NCBI RefSeq assembly: GCF_030625865.1
Contig: NZ_DAOUQB010000001.1
Coordinates: 1 to 64,000 of the forward strand
Source of the DNA: Anaerotignum sp.
GTDB lineage: Bacteria > Bacillota > Clostridia > Lachnospirales > Anaerotignaceae
Direction: 5' to 3'
DNA length: 64,000 bases
A program made the position numbers and the translations under genes. Below are positions 35,093-44,481 of the stretch, piece by piece (position 1 is the first letter of the stretch; each line of letters starts with the position of its first letter). The notes beneath the pieces were generated by a model, which saw only the letters and a program-made list of their open reading frames with translations, was not told the origin of the DNA and ran no database searches.

Positions 35093-37405
35093 TGTTGTTT
35101 CCTCCTTTTGTGTATTACTCGGGTTATTTAAATTTGTCTTGGTTATATGTTTTTCTGGGCGGAACAGCTTCAGACGCAAAGCATTTCCTACTACAAATAC
35201 AGAACTGAAACTCATGGCCGCTGCGGCGAACATGGGATTTAATTTCAACCCAAATGCAGGAATGAAAACTCCTGCGGCAAGGGGAATCCCCAAAGTATTA
35301 TAAAAGAATGCCCAGAATAGGTTTTGCTTGATATTGCGAATGGTAGCATGGCTTAACTGTATTGCGGTAGCTGCATCCAACAGATCGCTTTTCATAAGGA
35401 CAATATCTGCGGATTCCATAGCAACATCGGTTCCGGCACCGATGGCAATGCCTACATCGGCGCGAGTAAGGGCAGGGGCATCGTTGATGCCGTCGCCCAC
35501 CATTGCCACTTTTTTACCTGATTCTTGTAAACGGCGAACCTCTTGTTCCTTATCTTGGGGCAATACATCAGCAATGGCACCGATGCCTAATTTTTTTGCA
35601 ATAGCATCAGCGGTTCGTTGATTATCGCCTGTAAGCATCACTACATGAATGCCCATTTCATGGAAGGCGTCAACGGCATCCTTACTGCTTTCTTTTAAGG
35701 TGTCTGCCAGTGCCAATATGCCCAGAAATTTGTTGTTTTCCGCAAAATATAAGGGGGTCTTTCCTTCGTTTGCAAGGGATTCCCCTTTTTCAAGATAGTC
35801 ACCTAGGTCAATGTTCTTTTGCTGCATCATTTTTAGATTTCCACCGCAAATTATTTTACCGTTTATTTCTGCTTCAATCCCTTGTCCGGGGGTTGCTGAC
35901 AAGTTTTTCGCTTCCAAAAATCCAATTTCGTTTGCTTTGGCGTGTTGCACTACGGCCTCAGCTAAAGGGTGTTCCGAAAGGGATTCTAAAGAGGCGGCAA
36001 GTCGTAAAAAAGGATTTTTTAAAACGCCTTTGGCAGGGTAAATATCTGTTACCGTTGGCTTCCCCTCTGTTAATGTACCCGTTTTATCTAATACAACGGT
36101 ATCCAGCTGATGGGCAATTTCAAGACTTTCTGCGGATTTAATCAAAATACCGTTTTCCGCACCTTTTCCCGTACCCACCATGATTGCGGTAGGGGTTGCC
36201 AATCCCAAGGCACAGGGGCAGGAAATAACCAATACTGCAATCCCAATGGATAGGGCAAAGGCGAAGGTTTGACCGGCGATGAGCCAGATAATTGCAGCAA
36301 TGATAGCAATGCTGATTACAATGGGGACGAATACACCGCTAACCTTATCCGCCAATTTTGCAATGGGTGCTTTTGAGGCGCTTGCTTCTTCCACAAGGGA
36401 AATAATCTGAGAAAGTGTGGTGTCCTTTCCTACACGGGTCGCCGTCATTTTAAAATAACCACTTTTGTTTACCGTTGCTCCAATAACGGAGTCCCCCACT
36501 TGTTTTTCTACGGGGATACTTTCACCGGTGAGTGCACTTTCATCAATGGCGGAAAAACCTTCGATTAGAGTGCCATCCACAGGAATACTATGCCCGGGAC
36601 GTACCACAAGAATATCGCCTTCATGGACTTCTTCCACGGGAATTTCTGTTTCTTCGTTATTTCTTATGACCGTAGCCATTTTGGGAGTAAGGTTCATTAG
36701 CTTACTAATGGCTTCGGAAGTTTTCCCCTTCGAGCGGGTTTCCATGTATTTACCTACGGTAATTAAGGTAAGAATCATTGCCGCAGATTCAAAGTACAAC
36801 TCCATGCTATAGTGATGAGCATGCTCAAGATTTCCACGCCCCATATAAAACGCCATGGCAAAAATGGCAAAAACGCTGTATAAAACCGATGCCCCAGAGC
36901 CTAGGGCGATCAAAGAATCCATATTGGGCGAACGATGCCATAGAGCCTGAAATCCAACGGTAAAAAATTTTCTGTTAATAAACAGAACAGGAAGGGTTAA
37001 GAATAACTGCACCAATGCAAAAATAAGGATATTTTCATTACCAAGAAGAATACCGGGCAACGGTGCACCCATCATATGACCCATGGAAATATAAAAAAGA
37101 GGAATCAAAAAACAGAAGGAAGAAATCAGGCGAAGCTTCATTGCCTTCATTTCTTCCGCCGCAATATTTTGTGTTGAAGCATTCTCTTTTTTCCCGTCGG
37201 CAAGGGAAGCGCCATAGCCGCTGCTTTTTACAGCTTGAATAATTTTGTTGCTATTTACAACGTCATCTTCAAAAGTGACTGTCATAGAATTCTGCAATAG
37301 ATTTACATTTACTGATGCGACTCCTTCCAGCTTACTTACACTTTTTTCCACATGTGCGGAGCAAGCAGAACAAGTCATCCCGGTTACGTCAAATTTTTCT
37401 TTCAT
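34886..37405 (-). CDS. copA: Copper-exporting P1B-type ATPase with N- and C-terminal HMA domains
   Basis: Exports Cu(I). The 839-residue product begins with an HMA domain ('[13 protein letters not shown]'). Eight membrane helices follow, with the CPC metal channel ('[14 protein letters not shown]'). The actuator has 'TGES', the P-domain '[11 protein letters not shown]', the N-domain the conserved His-Pro ('SEHPLA'), and the hinge '[10 protein letters not shown]'. Unusually, a second HMA domain follows the last helix after a linker of about 20 residues ('[15 protein letters not shown]'). That last part looks like a fused CopZ chaperone with its own ribosome binding site. Upstream lie a strong promoter and an inverted-repeat operator. 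Confidence 0.96.
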   Translation of the reverse strand: MKEKFDVTGMTCSACSAHVEKSVSKLEGVASVNVNLLQNSMTVTFEDDVVNSNKIIQAVKSSGYGASLADGKKENASTQNIAAEEMKAMKLRLISSFCFLIPLFYISMGHMMGAPLPGILLGNENILIFALVQLFLTLPVLFINRKFFTVGFQALWHRSPNMDSLIALGSGASVLYSVFAIFAMAFYMGRGNLEHAHHYSMELYFESAAMILTLITVGKYMETRSKGKTSEAISKLMNLTPKMATVIRNNEETEIPVEEVHEGDILVVRPGHSIPVDGTLIEGFSAIDESALTGESIPVEKQVGDSVIGATVNKSGYFKMTATRVGKDTTLSQIISLVEEASASKAPIAKLADKVSGVFVPIVISIAIIAAIIWLIAGQTFAFALSIGIAVLVISCPCALGLATPTAIMVGTGKGAENGILIKSAESLEIAHQLDTVVLDKTGTLTEGKPTVTDIYPAKGVLKNPFLRLAASLESLSEHPLAEAVVQHAKANEIGFLEAKNLSATPGQGIEAEINGKIICGGNLKMMQQKNIDLGDYLEKGESLANEGKTPLYFAENNKFLGILALADTLKESSKDAVDAFHEMGIHVVMLTGDNQRTADAIAKKLGIGAIADVLPQDKEQEVRRLQESGKKVAMVGDGINDAPALTRADVGIAIGAGTDVAMESADIVLMKSDLLDAATAIQLSHATIRNIKQNLFWAFFYNTLGIPLAAGVFIPAFGLKLNPMFAAAAMSFSSVFVVGNALRLKLFRPEKHITKTNLNNPSNTQKEETTMKKVLKIEGMSCGHCTARVEKALNDMDGVSAQVSLDDKSATVALAKDISDEALIQTVTDAGYEVVDIQ

Positions 37406-37423
37406 TGTTTACCTCCTTTCAGT

Positions 37424-37476
37424 TAGTAGAAAATAACTACTATCATGAGTGTATCCTTTTTTGTGGATAATGTCAA
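37424..37476 (-). promoter_or_regulatory. Promoter and inverted-repeat operator of copA
   Basis: On the minus strand TTGACA (37476-37471) and TACACT (37453-37448) are spaced 17 bases. A perfect inverted repeat, TAGTAG-7-CTACTA (37424-37429 and 37437-37442), covers the predicted transcription start, just before the AAAGGAGG at 37419-37412. This is a classic repressor position. The repeat is not the CopY consensus, so the regulator is unknown. Confidence 0.65.
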
Positions 37477-37581
37477 TCTCGATTTGGATGATACCTAAAT
37501 CTATTTTGCGCATAAGCCTAGGAAAAATAAGTATTCTTTTATCAAATATCATGTTAAACTATGGAAAAAAGGAGGGATGTT

Positions 37582-38058
37582 ATGAAAAAGGAAATGCGCC
37601 GCAAAGATAGATTGGTTTCAGAGGAAAAAGCAAGAGATATTATCGAGAACAGTGAATACGGAATATTGGCTACAGCCAGCTTAAATGGGGATCCTTACGC
37701 CATTGCAGTGAGCCATGTTTTATATGAAAATAATATTTATTTTCATTGCGCTTTAGAGGGGAGAAAGCTTGATAATATAAGGGAAAACCCTAAGGTATGT
37801 ATGAGTTTTGTAAGCAAGGCAGATGTGGAGCAGGAAGCATATACCGTTCGCTATGAAAGTGCAGTGGTCGAGGGAATTGCAAAGATTATTGAGGAGGAAG
37901 AGGAGAAGCTTCTGGCGTTACAATTGATTTGTAAGAAGTATAGCCCCGATTTAATCCACCAGCATCTTTCTTATATTCAACCAAGGCTCAAACATACGGG
38001 AGTATGTCGGGTTGAAATGCAAGAGATTTCGGGAAAAGCAAATGAAAGAAAACAATAA
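37582..38058 (+). CDS. Pyridoxamine 5'-phosphate oxidase-fold flavoprotein
   Basis: A 158-residue member of the split-barrel FMN-binding family, related to NimA nitroimidazole reductases. 'SEYGILATASLNGDPYAIAVSHVLYENNIYFHCALEGRKL' (domain core) binds FMN; the family often reduces nitro compounds or heme-like cofactors, but no substrate can be assigned. The ATG at 37582 has AGGAGGG just upstream, better than the one at 37561. It is monocistronic, divergent from copA. Confidence 0.85.
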   Translation: MKKEMRRKDRLVSEEKARDIIENSEYGILATASLNGDPYAIAVSHVLYENNIYFHCALEGRKLDNIRENPKVCMSFVSKADVEQEAYTVRYESAVVEGIAKIIEEEEEKLLALQLICKKYSPDLIHQHLSYIQPRLKHTGVCRVEMQEISGKANERKQ

Positions 38059-38131
38059 TATGAAAAGGTTATATATGAATTCAGGTGCAGATAGACAGAA
38101 TTTTTATTTACAAGAATATAAGTATGAAAGA

Positions 38132-38174
38132 AAAACAAGGAGATTTCTATTTTTTGAGATCCCCTTGTTTTTTT
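38132..38174. terminator. Terminator between the PPOX gene and uraA
   Basis: AACAAGGAGAT (38134-38144) pairs with ATCCCCTTGTT (38159-38169) with one mismatch, flanked by A- and T-rich runs on both sides. Confidence 0.75.
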
Positions 38175-38183
38175 GAAAAAACA

Positions 38184-39440
38184 TTATTTATCGTTCATGA
38201 TACCCATTTTGTCAAAGATAAAGAAAATCAAGCTTAATCCCATACCAACTAAAGCAGCAAGAGACATACCTCTTAACGCAATACTGCCAAGATTAATGGA
38301 GATTCCGGAAAGACCTACTACGAAAATAACAGAAGTTAAAGCAATATTTCTGGATTTATCGAAGTCCACTTTAGAATCCACAAGAATTCGTAAGCCGGAG
38401 GTCCCAATCATACCATAAAGCAGGAAAGAGATTCCGCCGATAACAGCCCCTGGAATTGTGCCGATTAATATTGTCAATTTGCCGATGAAAGAACAGATGA
38501 TGGAAAGAATTGCAGCACCTGCAATGACTCTAACGCTATAAACTTTGGTGATTGCCATAACGCCGATGTTTTCGCCGTAGGTTGTAGTTGGTACGGAACC
38601 AATAAAACCGGATAACATGGTGGAGAAATTATCTGCGAATAAAGAGCGATGCAGACCGGGATCTTTTAATAAGTCACGTCCAATGATTTTACTGGTAACA
38701 ATCTGATGGCCGATGTGTTCGGAAATGATAACCAATAGAGCGGGAAGCATGATTAAGATTGCCTCTATGCTAAACTTAGGAGAAGAGAAATTAGGAACTG
38801 CAAACCAGCCTGCGTCAGCCACAGCGCCGAAGTCTACCAATCCTACAAAATAAGCAGTGATATAACCGCAAATAACGGCAATTAATATGGGGATAACTGC
38901 AAAAAACTTTCGGAATAGTACGGAACCAAAAACAGCAATACCCAAAGTAACTAAGAATACAGTAACGTTTGCAGTGGAAGGACCGCCTTCTTCCAAAAGT
39001 CCGGCAGTGTTTGCAGCGGTGCCGGCCAATTCCAGACCGATTAAGGCAACCACGGGGCCCATTGCTGCGGGGGGAAGAATAACATTAATCCAATCGGAAC
39101 CAAATTTGCTTATGATTGCGGCAACAATACAACCGCAGAAGCCAACAGCAACGAAACCGCCTAAAGCATAAGGGTATCCGAATTTTTCAATAATCAAAAG
39201 ACCGGGGGCCAGGAATGCAAAGCTTGAACCTAAATAAGCAGGAGCTTTTCCTTTGGTAATGAAAATAAAGAGTAATGTGCCTAAACCATTCATAAACAGA
39301 ACGACAGCAGAGTTGATGCCAAAAAGGAATGGAACCAGCACGGTTGCACCAAACATAGCAAACATATGCTGTAAAGATAGGGGGGCAAGAAGAGAAAAAG
39401 GTACTTTTTCATCTACTTGTATAATTTTACGGTTTTCCAA
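38184..39440 (-). CDS. uraA: Uracil permease, NCS2 family
   Basis: Proton-coupled uracil uptake. The 418-residue protein has about 14 helical segments. NCS2 marks are 'LLAPLSLQHMFAMFGATVLVP' near the N-terminus (first 20 residues decisive), 'PAYLGSSFAFLAP' in TM3, 'ALLVIISEHIGHQ' with the proton-binding Glu/His in TM8, and 'SVPTTTYGENIGVMAIT' in TM10. The start is TTG at 39440 with AAGGAGG 8 bases upstream; ATGs further up lie inside the promoter. A structured leader of about 110 bases precedes it. Confidence 0.93.
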   Translation of the reverse strand: MENRKIIQVDEKVPFSLLAPLSLQHMFAMFGATVLVPFLFGINSAVVLFMNGLGTLLFIFITKGKAPAYLGSSFAFLAPGLLIIEKFGYPYALGGFVAVGFCGCIVAAIISKFGSDWINVILPPAAMGPVVALIGLELAGTAANTAGLLEEGGPSTANVTVFLVTLGIAVFGSVLFRKFFAVIPILIAVICGYITAYFVGLVDFGAVADAGWFAVPNFSSPKFSIEAILIMLPALLVIISEHIGHQIVTSKIIGRDLLKDPGLHRSLFADNFSTMLSGFIGSVPTTTYGENIGVMAITKVYSVRVIAGAAILSIICSFIGKLTILIGTIPGAVIGGISFLLYGMIGTSGLRILVDSKVDFDKSRNIALTSVIFVVGLSGISINLGSIALRGMSLAALVGMGLSLIFFIFDKMGIMNDK

Positions 39441-39496
39441 AACAATAACCTCCTTAAGTTGTTGTGATGTGAATGATAATAAGATAACGATTTTTT

Positions 39497-39549
39497 GGCA
39501 CAAATGCATAAAAAAAATGCTTGGTAATGAAACCAACAATTTTTGTGCC
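39497..39549 (-). promoter_or_regulatory. Three-way-junction-like element at the 5' end of the uraA mRNA
   Basis: Starting at the predicted first base, GGCACAAA (39549-39542) pairs with TTTGTGCC (39504-39497). Inside are two hairpins, TTGGT/ACCAA and GCAT/ATGC with a T-rich loop. No PyrR-binding loop or known purine/pyrimidine aptamer is visible. No T-tract follows, so it is not a terminator. It may stabilise the mRNA or bind a regulator. Confidence 0.55.
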
Positions 39550-39555
39550 TGAAAG

Positions 39556-39584
39556 ATTATAGCATCCTCTTTTTCTTCTGGCAA
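39556..39584 (-). promoter_or_regulatory. Promoter of uraA
   Basis: On the minus strand TTGCCA (39584-39579) and a perfect TATAAT (39561-39556) are spaced 17 bases. Predicted start is at about 39549. Confidence 0.75.
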
Positions 39585-39851
39585 TGAAAAATGTATAAAA
39601 ATAAAAGAAATTAGCGTTATGCCATAAAATTTTGAAAAAACAGTCCATCTATAGGAGTAATCTACCAGAGTATGTTAAAAAGATGTCTTTCTTTTTATTC
39701 GTTTTTTTTAAAAAGTTACCACTATATTTTTTAGAGTCTGAGGAAAAATAAAATTTGAAAGATTATATCAAAGTGTTTAGAACTTTTATAAAAAATTGCC
39801 GTCTTACCATTGGAAAGCAAAAATAGTTTTAAAATTAAGGAGGAAGAACAT

Positions 39852-40748
39852 ATGAAAAGACATTTGAAGATAATGGCACTGGGCATGGCATTTGCAATAA
39901 TGGGAAGCACGGTGGCTTTTGCAGAAGCAAAAGAAGCAGCTCAAATTACCACCGGAGCCACTTATGTGGTTCAAGAGAGTGAAGCGGCATTTATAAGTCA
40001 GAGTGGCAAAGTTGTTTCTGTTACAGCAACGGAAAATGGTTCTTATGAAGTTTTAATCAATAACGACGATGGCGGTTTACGATTTATGATTGATGGAAAT
40101 TCAATTATCGTTGATAGAGAAAGTGGCAACTATTTAACACCGAATCAATTAACAGAAGGCATGGAGATTGCAGTGATATATCCTGTGAACAGCCCTATGG
40201 GGATGAGCATGCCGCCTTTTCTAGGCAAGGTAACAGCAGTTGTTGCAAATGCAGATAAGGGAGGCTTCATTGTAGGCTCTTTTGATGAGGATCTGTTGAG
40301 CAAAAGAGACATGCTTGTATTAAATATTAGCGAAGATACGGTAATTCAAAACTTAACGGGCACAAAAAATAATATGACTGCAGATGATGTAAAAGGGAAA
40401 GATGCTTTGGTATTTTTCGATACTACAACCAGAAGTATTCCTGCACAAACAAATCCTTCCTTTGTTTTAATTTTAGGAGAAAAGAAAAGTGAGGATGAAA
40501 AAACAAAGGTTGAAGAAACAGAAACGGCTGGAGAGATGATTGCTTTACGAGACACAGCAGAAAAATTGGGTTATGTTGTAACATGGCAGGGCAAAAACAA
40601 GCCTGTTTTGGTGGAAAACGCTGAGCGGACAATTAGCGTATCCGTTGGTTCAACAAAGTATGTAGTTGATGAGAAAGAAAAGGATGCAAATGCTGCCGCT
40701 GCTTTGGTTAATAGTGTTTTATATGTATCTTCTGATATTTTAGCATAA
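39852..40748 (+). CDS. Secreted protein with C-terminal copper-amine-oxidase-like stalk domain
   Basis: A 298-residue exported protein. A signal peptide ends near 'VAFAEA' (residues 1-25). Residues about 40-210 form an unrecognised beta-rich domain. After an acidic linker, residues about 225-295 resemble the 'copper amine oxidase N-terminal / stalk' domain ('IALRDTAEKLGYVVTW', then a short 'ISVSVGSTKY'), a non-catalytic cell-wall-associated module in Clostridia. Nothing shows an enzymatic site. AAGGAGGAAG precedes the ATG at 39852. The rest of 39585-39851 holds no gene. Confidence 0.75.
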   Translation: MKRHLKIMALGMAFAIMGSTVAFAEAKEAAQITTGATYVVQESEAAFISQSGKVVSVTATENGSYEVLINNDDGGLRFMIDGNSIIVDRESGNYLTPNQLTEGMEIAVIYPVNSPMGMSMPPFLGKVTAVVANADKGGFIVGSFDEDLLSKRDMLVLNISEDTVIQNLTGTKNNMTADDVKGKDALVFFDTTTRSIPAQTNPSFVLILGEKKSEDEKTKVEETETAGEMIALRDTAEKLGYVVTWQGKNKPVLVENAERTISVSVGSTKYVVDEKEKDANAAAALVNSVLYVSSDILA

Positions 40749-40756
40749 TTAAGATA

Positions 40757-40787
40757 AAATGGCTTCTCTTTTGAGAAGCCATTTTTA
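40757..40787 (+). terminator. Terminator of the stalk-domain gene
   Basis: ATGGCTTCTC (40759-40768) pairs perfectly with GAGAAGCCAT (40773-40782), followed by TTTT. Confidence 0.9.
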
Positions 40788-40839
40788 TTATAGAAATTAT
40801 TCTACATATGTTAAAGGAATCCATTTAAATTTAAATTTA

Positions 40840-41274
40840 TCAAAAGCCCCTATTTTTTTGCGCAGTTTCTAATATTATTTGAGCACGCAAATAGCGTTCC
40901 AGCCTCTGGAAATCTCTTGGCGTCAATCCCGGTAGGCGTTTGAGATCCATATTGTCTGCCAAATCAGAGAGCTTTACCGCAGTCGCCAAGGGGTTTTTTG
41001 ACACTTTTTGGATATATTCCATATAGTCTCCCCCGATTTCTCTGGTAAGACAAACCACTGCATCCACAATTGTTTCTGAAAAGCCTTCTTTTATAAGATC
41101 TTCAGCGGTTAAGCCACTGTTTTCCAAGGTATCATGGAGGACAGCAACAATTTTTTCATCCAGGGTTTTACATCCAAGCATAACGCGTATCGGATGTAGA
41201 ATATAGGGGTTTCCTCCCTTATCTAATTGACCTGTATGAGCCTTTGCGGCAAGAATGATTGCTTTTTCCAGCAT
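40840..41274 (-). CDS. Small HD-domain hydrolase, MESH1/SpoT-like
   Basis: A 144-residue single HD domain resembling the hydrolase part of RelA/SpoT and small alarmone hydrolases. The manganese-binding set is present: 'AAKAHTGQLDKGGNPYILHP' (first His), 'VAVLHDTLEN' (HD) and 'VKLSDLADNMD' (distal Asp). It could degrade (p)ppGpp or a related nucleotide. There is no synthetase or TGS domain. It is a single gene with its own signals on the minus strand. Confidence 0.8.
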   Translation of the reverse strand: MLEKAIILAAKAHTGQLDKGGNPYILHPIRVMLGCKTLDEKIVAVLHDTLENSGLTAEDLIKEGFSETIVDAVVCLTREIGGDYMEYIQKVSKNPLATAVKLSDLADNMDLKRLPGLTPRDFQRLERYLRAQIILETAQKNRGF

Positions 41275-41470
41275 AATGCGTACTCCTTTTTATAGATTTC
41301 TTTCAAAAGTGTAGCATAATAAGCAAGAGAAAACAATAAAAATGGGCAAAAATTGGAATAAATCGTCGGCGAAATGTTACAAAATTTAATAAAATCTTCA
41401 ATAACTCCTTAAAAAATTATGTTATGATAAATATGTAGTACAGATTTATGAAAAAAGGGAGGGCAAGAAA

Positions 41471-42238
41471 ATGATTTTTTATTTTAGTGGAACGGGAAAT
41501 TCATATGCCACTGCCCGTTTTTTATCAGATAATTTAGGTGAGCCTATTATTGATATTGCACAGGTTTTACAAAAAAATGAGGTGGAATATTTTTTACAGG
41601 AAAATGAGAAGCTGGGTTTTGTTTTCCCAATATATGCTTGGGCACCTCCAAAGGCTGTGTTGGATTTTATAAAGAAGCTGATTTTACATAGTGAAAAACT
41701 ACCCTATACTTTTGGCGTTTGCACTTGTGGAGGCACAGCAGGAAATGGGATGGAGGTATTGGAAGATGCTTTGGGCAAAAAGGGAATTATTTTGAATAGT
41801 GGTTACTCTGTAATCATGCCTGATAACTATGTTGTTATGTTCAAGGTGGGGTCTCTGGCGGAACAGGCCGAGATATTAGAAAAAGCCAGGGAGACAATGG
41901 AACATATTTTAAATGCTGTAAAACAGGAAAAATCAGGATTTTTTCGTGTGAAAAAGGGTAAGGCGGCAGGACTTTTGACCTTAGCCGTGAATCCTGCTTT
42001 TCAGCGTTTTGGAACCAAAACAAAGCCGTTTCATGCTACCGGGGATTGTATTGGATGCGGAATCTGCGAGAAGGTATGTACAGATCATTGTATCCAATTA
42101 AAAGACGGGATTCCCCGTTGGATCAAACAACAATGCAATATGTGCTTGGCGTGTATCAATCGATGCCCCCAAGGGGCAATTCAATATGGAAAAAAGACAA
42201 AAGACAGGGGACAGTATGTACATCCTTGCTGGAAATAG
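41471..42238 (+). CDS. EFR1 family flavodoxin-ferredoxin protein
   Basis: A 255-residue electron-transfer protein. The N-terminal half is flavodoxin-like with the FMN phosphate loop 'FSGTGNSYATA'. The C-terminus carries two [4Fe-4S] motifs, 'CIGCGICEKVC' and 'CNMCLACINRCP'. EFR1 proteins are common in anaerobic Clostridia and Bacteroidetes; partners are usually unknown. GGGAGGG precedes the ATG. It is 21 bases ahead of the deacetylase gene and may share its transcript. Confidence 0.9.
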   Translation: MIFYFSGTGNSYATARFLSDNLGEPIIDIAQVLQKNEVEYFLQENEKLGFVFPIYAWAPPKAVLDFIKKLILHSEKLPYTFGVCTCGGTAGNGMEVLEDALGKKGIILNSGYSVIMPDNYVVMFKVGSLAEQAEILEKARETMEHILNAVKQEKSGFFRVKKGKAAGLLTLAVNPAFQRFGTKTKPFHATGDCIGCGICEKVCTDHCIQLKDGIPRWIKQQCNMCLACINRCPQGAIQYGKKTKDRGQYVHPCWK

Positions 42239-42259
42239 CTTTTAAATGGGGGATAACGA

Positions 42260-43723
42260 ATGAAGAGAAGAAAATGGATGATTTGCCTTTTGGTATTGGC
42301 GGTTGCCCTTGGCTTATGCGGTTGTGGGCAGAATAACGCAGTTTCGGCAGCAGAGCCGTTGATGTTACCGGTTGAGCCGATCAGGCCTGTAAAAACCGAA
42401 AGGAAGCAGTTGATTGGTGAGAAGGAATCAATGATTGAGTATGCAGCACCCCTTGCTTATGTGTTAGCGTATCCGCATATGTCCAATGAGGAGATTAACA
42501 ATCAGATTTTGGATTTCGTGCAGGGACTGAAGGGGGCTTTTGCTGAACAATATGATGTAAAAGATGAAAAAGAAAAAAGACGTTTGACACAAAAAGACTG
42601 TGATAAATTCTTATATTTGGATTATGACAGTTACGTTGTGAGTGAGGATAAAGTTTGTATTGTATTTTATGAAACCCAAGAATTGGGGCAAGATGTTTTG
42701 CCGGTAGAAAGAGTACATATATTTCATTTTGATACCAATACAGGTCAGCGTATTGTAGAGAAGGATATTAGAAAAGATGGCTTTTTGGAAGCGGCATCTG
42801 CATATACCATTCAATATTTTACGCAGAACGAGCCATATAAAGATAGAATTTTTGGGGACTATAAAACCACTTTGGCACCCGATGCCGGTCGTTTTGAACG
42901 TTTTGCCTTAAATAGTGAAGGGGTTATATTTTACTTTGACCGTTATGATATATTTCCCGGTAGCCTTGGCAGAGTAGATCTGTTAATCCCTTATAGTGAA
43001 TTGCCAGGATTATTAAACGGGGTAGGGGTAGAAGCACCTCCTGTGGCGGAGGAGGAAGAGACAGAACCCATTCAACCTATTGAAAAGCCGGAGCGGGAAA
43101 TTGACCCAGATAAGCCAATGGTTGCTTTAACCTTTGATGATGGGCCAAAGCCTGCGCAAACAGAGCGGATTTTGGATGCTTTGGAGAAGTATGGTGTGGT
43201 AGCAACGTTTTTTGATCTGGGCAGTTTGGTAGAGGCTTATCCCGATACAGTGAAAAGAGAGCTGGAATTGGGCTGTGAAGTGGGGAGCCATTCCTATTCT
43301 CATAAAAACTTTAATACTCTTTCAGAGGAGGCAATTGCGGAGGATGTGAAGAAAACCGAGGAGGCCTTCCGAAATACAATCGGTGTTGAACCCACGGTGT
43401 TCCGCCCCCCTTATGGAAACTGCAATGATTTTGTGAAGGAGCATATTCCTTTGGCTATGGTAACTTGGTCAGTGGATACTTTGGATTGGAAGAGCAAGGA
43501 TCCCGATGCAATTATGAAGGTAATACGTAGTCAGGGAGATCTAGACGGAAAAGTTATACTAATGCATGGAATTTATGAAACCAGCGCAGAGGCAACTGAA
43601 GAATTGGTACCTTATTTATTAAAACAGGGCTATCAGTTGGTAACTGTTTCAGAAATGGCTCAATATAAACATGGAGAGCAGTTGGAGGCAGGAAAGCTTT
43701 ATGGCTATTCTTATTTTCAATAA
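42260..43723 (+). CDS. PdaC-like polysaccharide deacetylase lipoprotein
   Basis: A 487-residue lipoprotein with lipobox 'LGLCGC' (Cys at about residue 22). Residues about 50-260 look like the DUF4163/DUF3298 region seen in B. subtilis PdaC and RsiV. Residues about 285-475 form a NodB deacetylase domain with 'ALTFDDGPKP', 'GSHSYSHKNF', 'FRPPYGNCN', 'WSVDTLDWKS' and 'VILMHGI'. The metal ligands Asp-His-His and the catalytic Asp are all there. It likely deacetylates peptidoglycan, which protects from lysozyme. Confidence 0.92.
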   Translation: MKRRKWMICLLVLAVALGLCGCGQNNAVSAAEPLMLPVEPIRPVKTERKQLIGEKESMIEYAAPLAYVLAYPHMSNEEINNQILDFVQGLKGAFAEQYDVKDEKEKRRLTQKDCDKFLYLDYDSYVVSEDKVCIVFYETQELGQDVLPVERVHIFHFDTNTGQRIVEKDIRKDGFLEAASAYTIQYFTQNEPYKDRIFGDYKTTLAPDAGRFERFALNSEGVIFYFDRYDIFPGSLGRVDLLIPYSELPGLLNGVGVEAPPVAEEEETEPIQPIEKPEREIDPDKPMVALTFDDGPKPAQTERILDALEKYGVVATFFDLGSLVEAYPDTVKRELELGCEVGSHSYSHKNFNTLSEEAIAEDVKKTEEAFRNTIGVEPTVFRPPYGNCNDFVKEHIPLAMVTWSVDTLDWKSKDPDAIMKVIRSQGDLDGKVILMHGIYETSAEATEELVPYLLKQGYQLVTVSEMAQYKHGEQLEAGKLYGYSYFQ

Positions 43724-43737
43724 ATAAAAAAATTGAG

Positions 43738-43776
43738 GGAAAGCCCTTTCGCATAAATTTTTAGCGAGGGGGCTTT
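43738..43776 (+). terminator. Terminator of the deacetylase gene
   Basis: AAAGCCCTTTCGC pairs with GCGAGGGGGCTTT across an A/T-rich loop. The trailing T-run is short. Confidence 0.6.
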
Positions 43777-43899
43777 ATGTTTTGGCAAACAAATTGCGAA
43801 GGAGTGCTAGTAATAAATTTAAAAAATTCATCGCCGTATCACTTTCCAAGATTTAATCTTTGTTTATATAGAACGGAAATATCTAAAAGTTTTCTTTCA

Positions 43900-43947
43900 A
43901 AAAAATAAAAGTCTAATTACAAGGCTTGAGCCATATAATTAGACTTT
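43900..43947 (-). terminator. Terminator of the DtxR-type gene
   Basis: On the minus strand AAAGTCTAATTA (43947-43936) pairs with TAATTAGACTTT (43919-43908), followed by TATTTTTTT. Confidence 0.85.
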
Positions 43948-43982
43948 CATTCTTTAAAATAGACGAAGGTATTTAACACTGT

Positions 43983-44357
43983 TTACTCCTTTTGATTTAT
44001 TTCCAAAAAGTTTTTCATGCCTAGAAAGGTTTCTTGGCTAATTACATGCTCAATACGGCATGCGTCTTCTAGAGCAGTTTCCTTGGCAACGCCAAAACGC
44101 ATTAATATTTCGGAAATAACACAATGGCGTTCATAGGTACCCATAGCTTGGGCTTTTCCTTTTTCCGTTAACTTAATACTACCCCGATCTTCCATTTCGA
44201 TATATCCGTTGGCCTTTAGCTTTTTCATAGCATTGCTGATGCTGGGCTTGCTAAAACCTAGGGCAGTAGCAATATCAATGGAGCGCACGTAGCCGGTTTG
44301 CTTCTCCAGCAGATAAATTGTTTCAAGATAATCTTCCATTGATTCTTGGACTTTCAA
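43983..44357 (-). CDS. DtxR/MntR-family metal-dependent repressor, short form
   Basis: A 124-residue metalloregulator. Residues 1-60 form the winged helix ('FSKPSISNAMKKLKANGYI'), and 65-120 the dimerisation and metal-binding domain with candidate ligands in 'TYERHCVISEIL' and 'EDACRIEHVIS'. It lacks the C-terminal SH3/FeoA domain of DtxR proper, as in MntR. It would sense Mn(II) or Fe(II). The nearest possible target is not adjacent; no transporter gene is nearby. Confidence 0.9.
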   Translation of the reverse strand: MKVQESMEDYLETIYLLEKQTGYVRSIDIATALGFSKPSISNAMKKLKANGYIEMEDRGSIKLTEKGKAQAMGTYERHCVISEILMRFGVAKETALEDACRIEHVISQETFLGMKNFLEINQKE

Positions 44358-44481
44358 ATAGATCTCCCCCTAAGCTTTTTTATTATGGTAACAAAAAAAT
44401 TGCAGATTGACAATGGGTTTGTTTAATTCGTAATATATTGTATAAAAAATAAGACAAAATGAAAAAATAAATAATTTATCA

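Noticed and set aside
34886-37405. Antisense frames along copA
   Set aside because: Several long plus-strand frames exist here, but each mirrors conserved P-type ATPase sequence and lacks translation signals.
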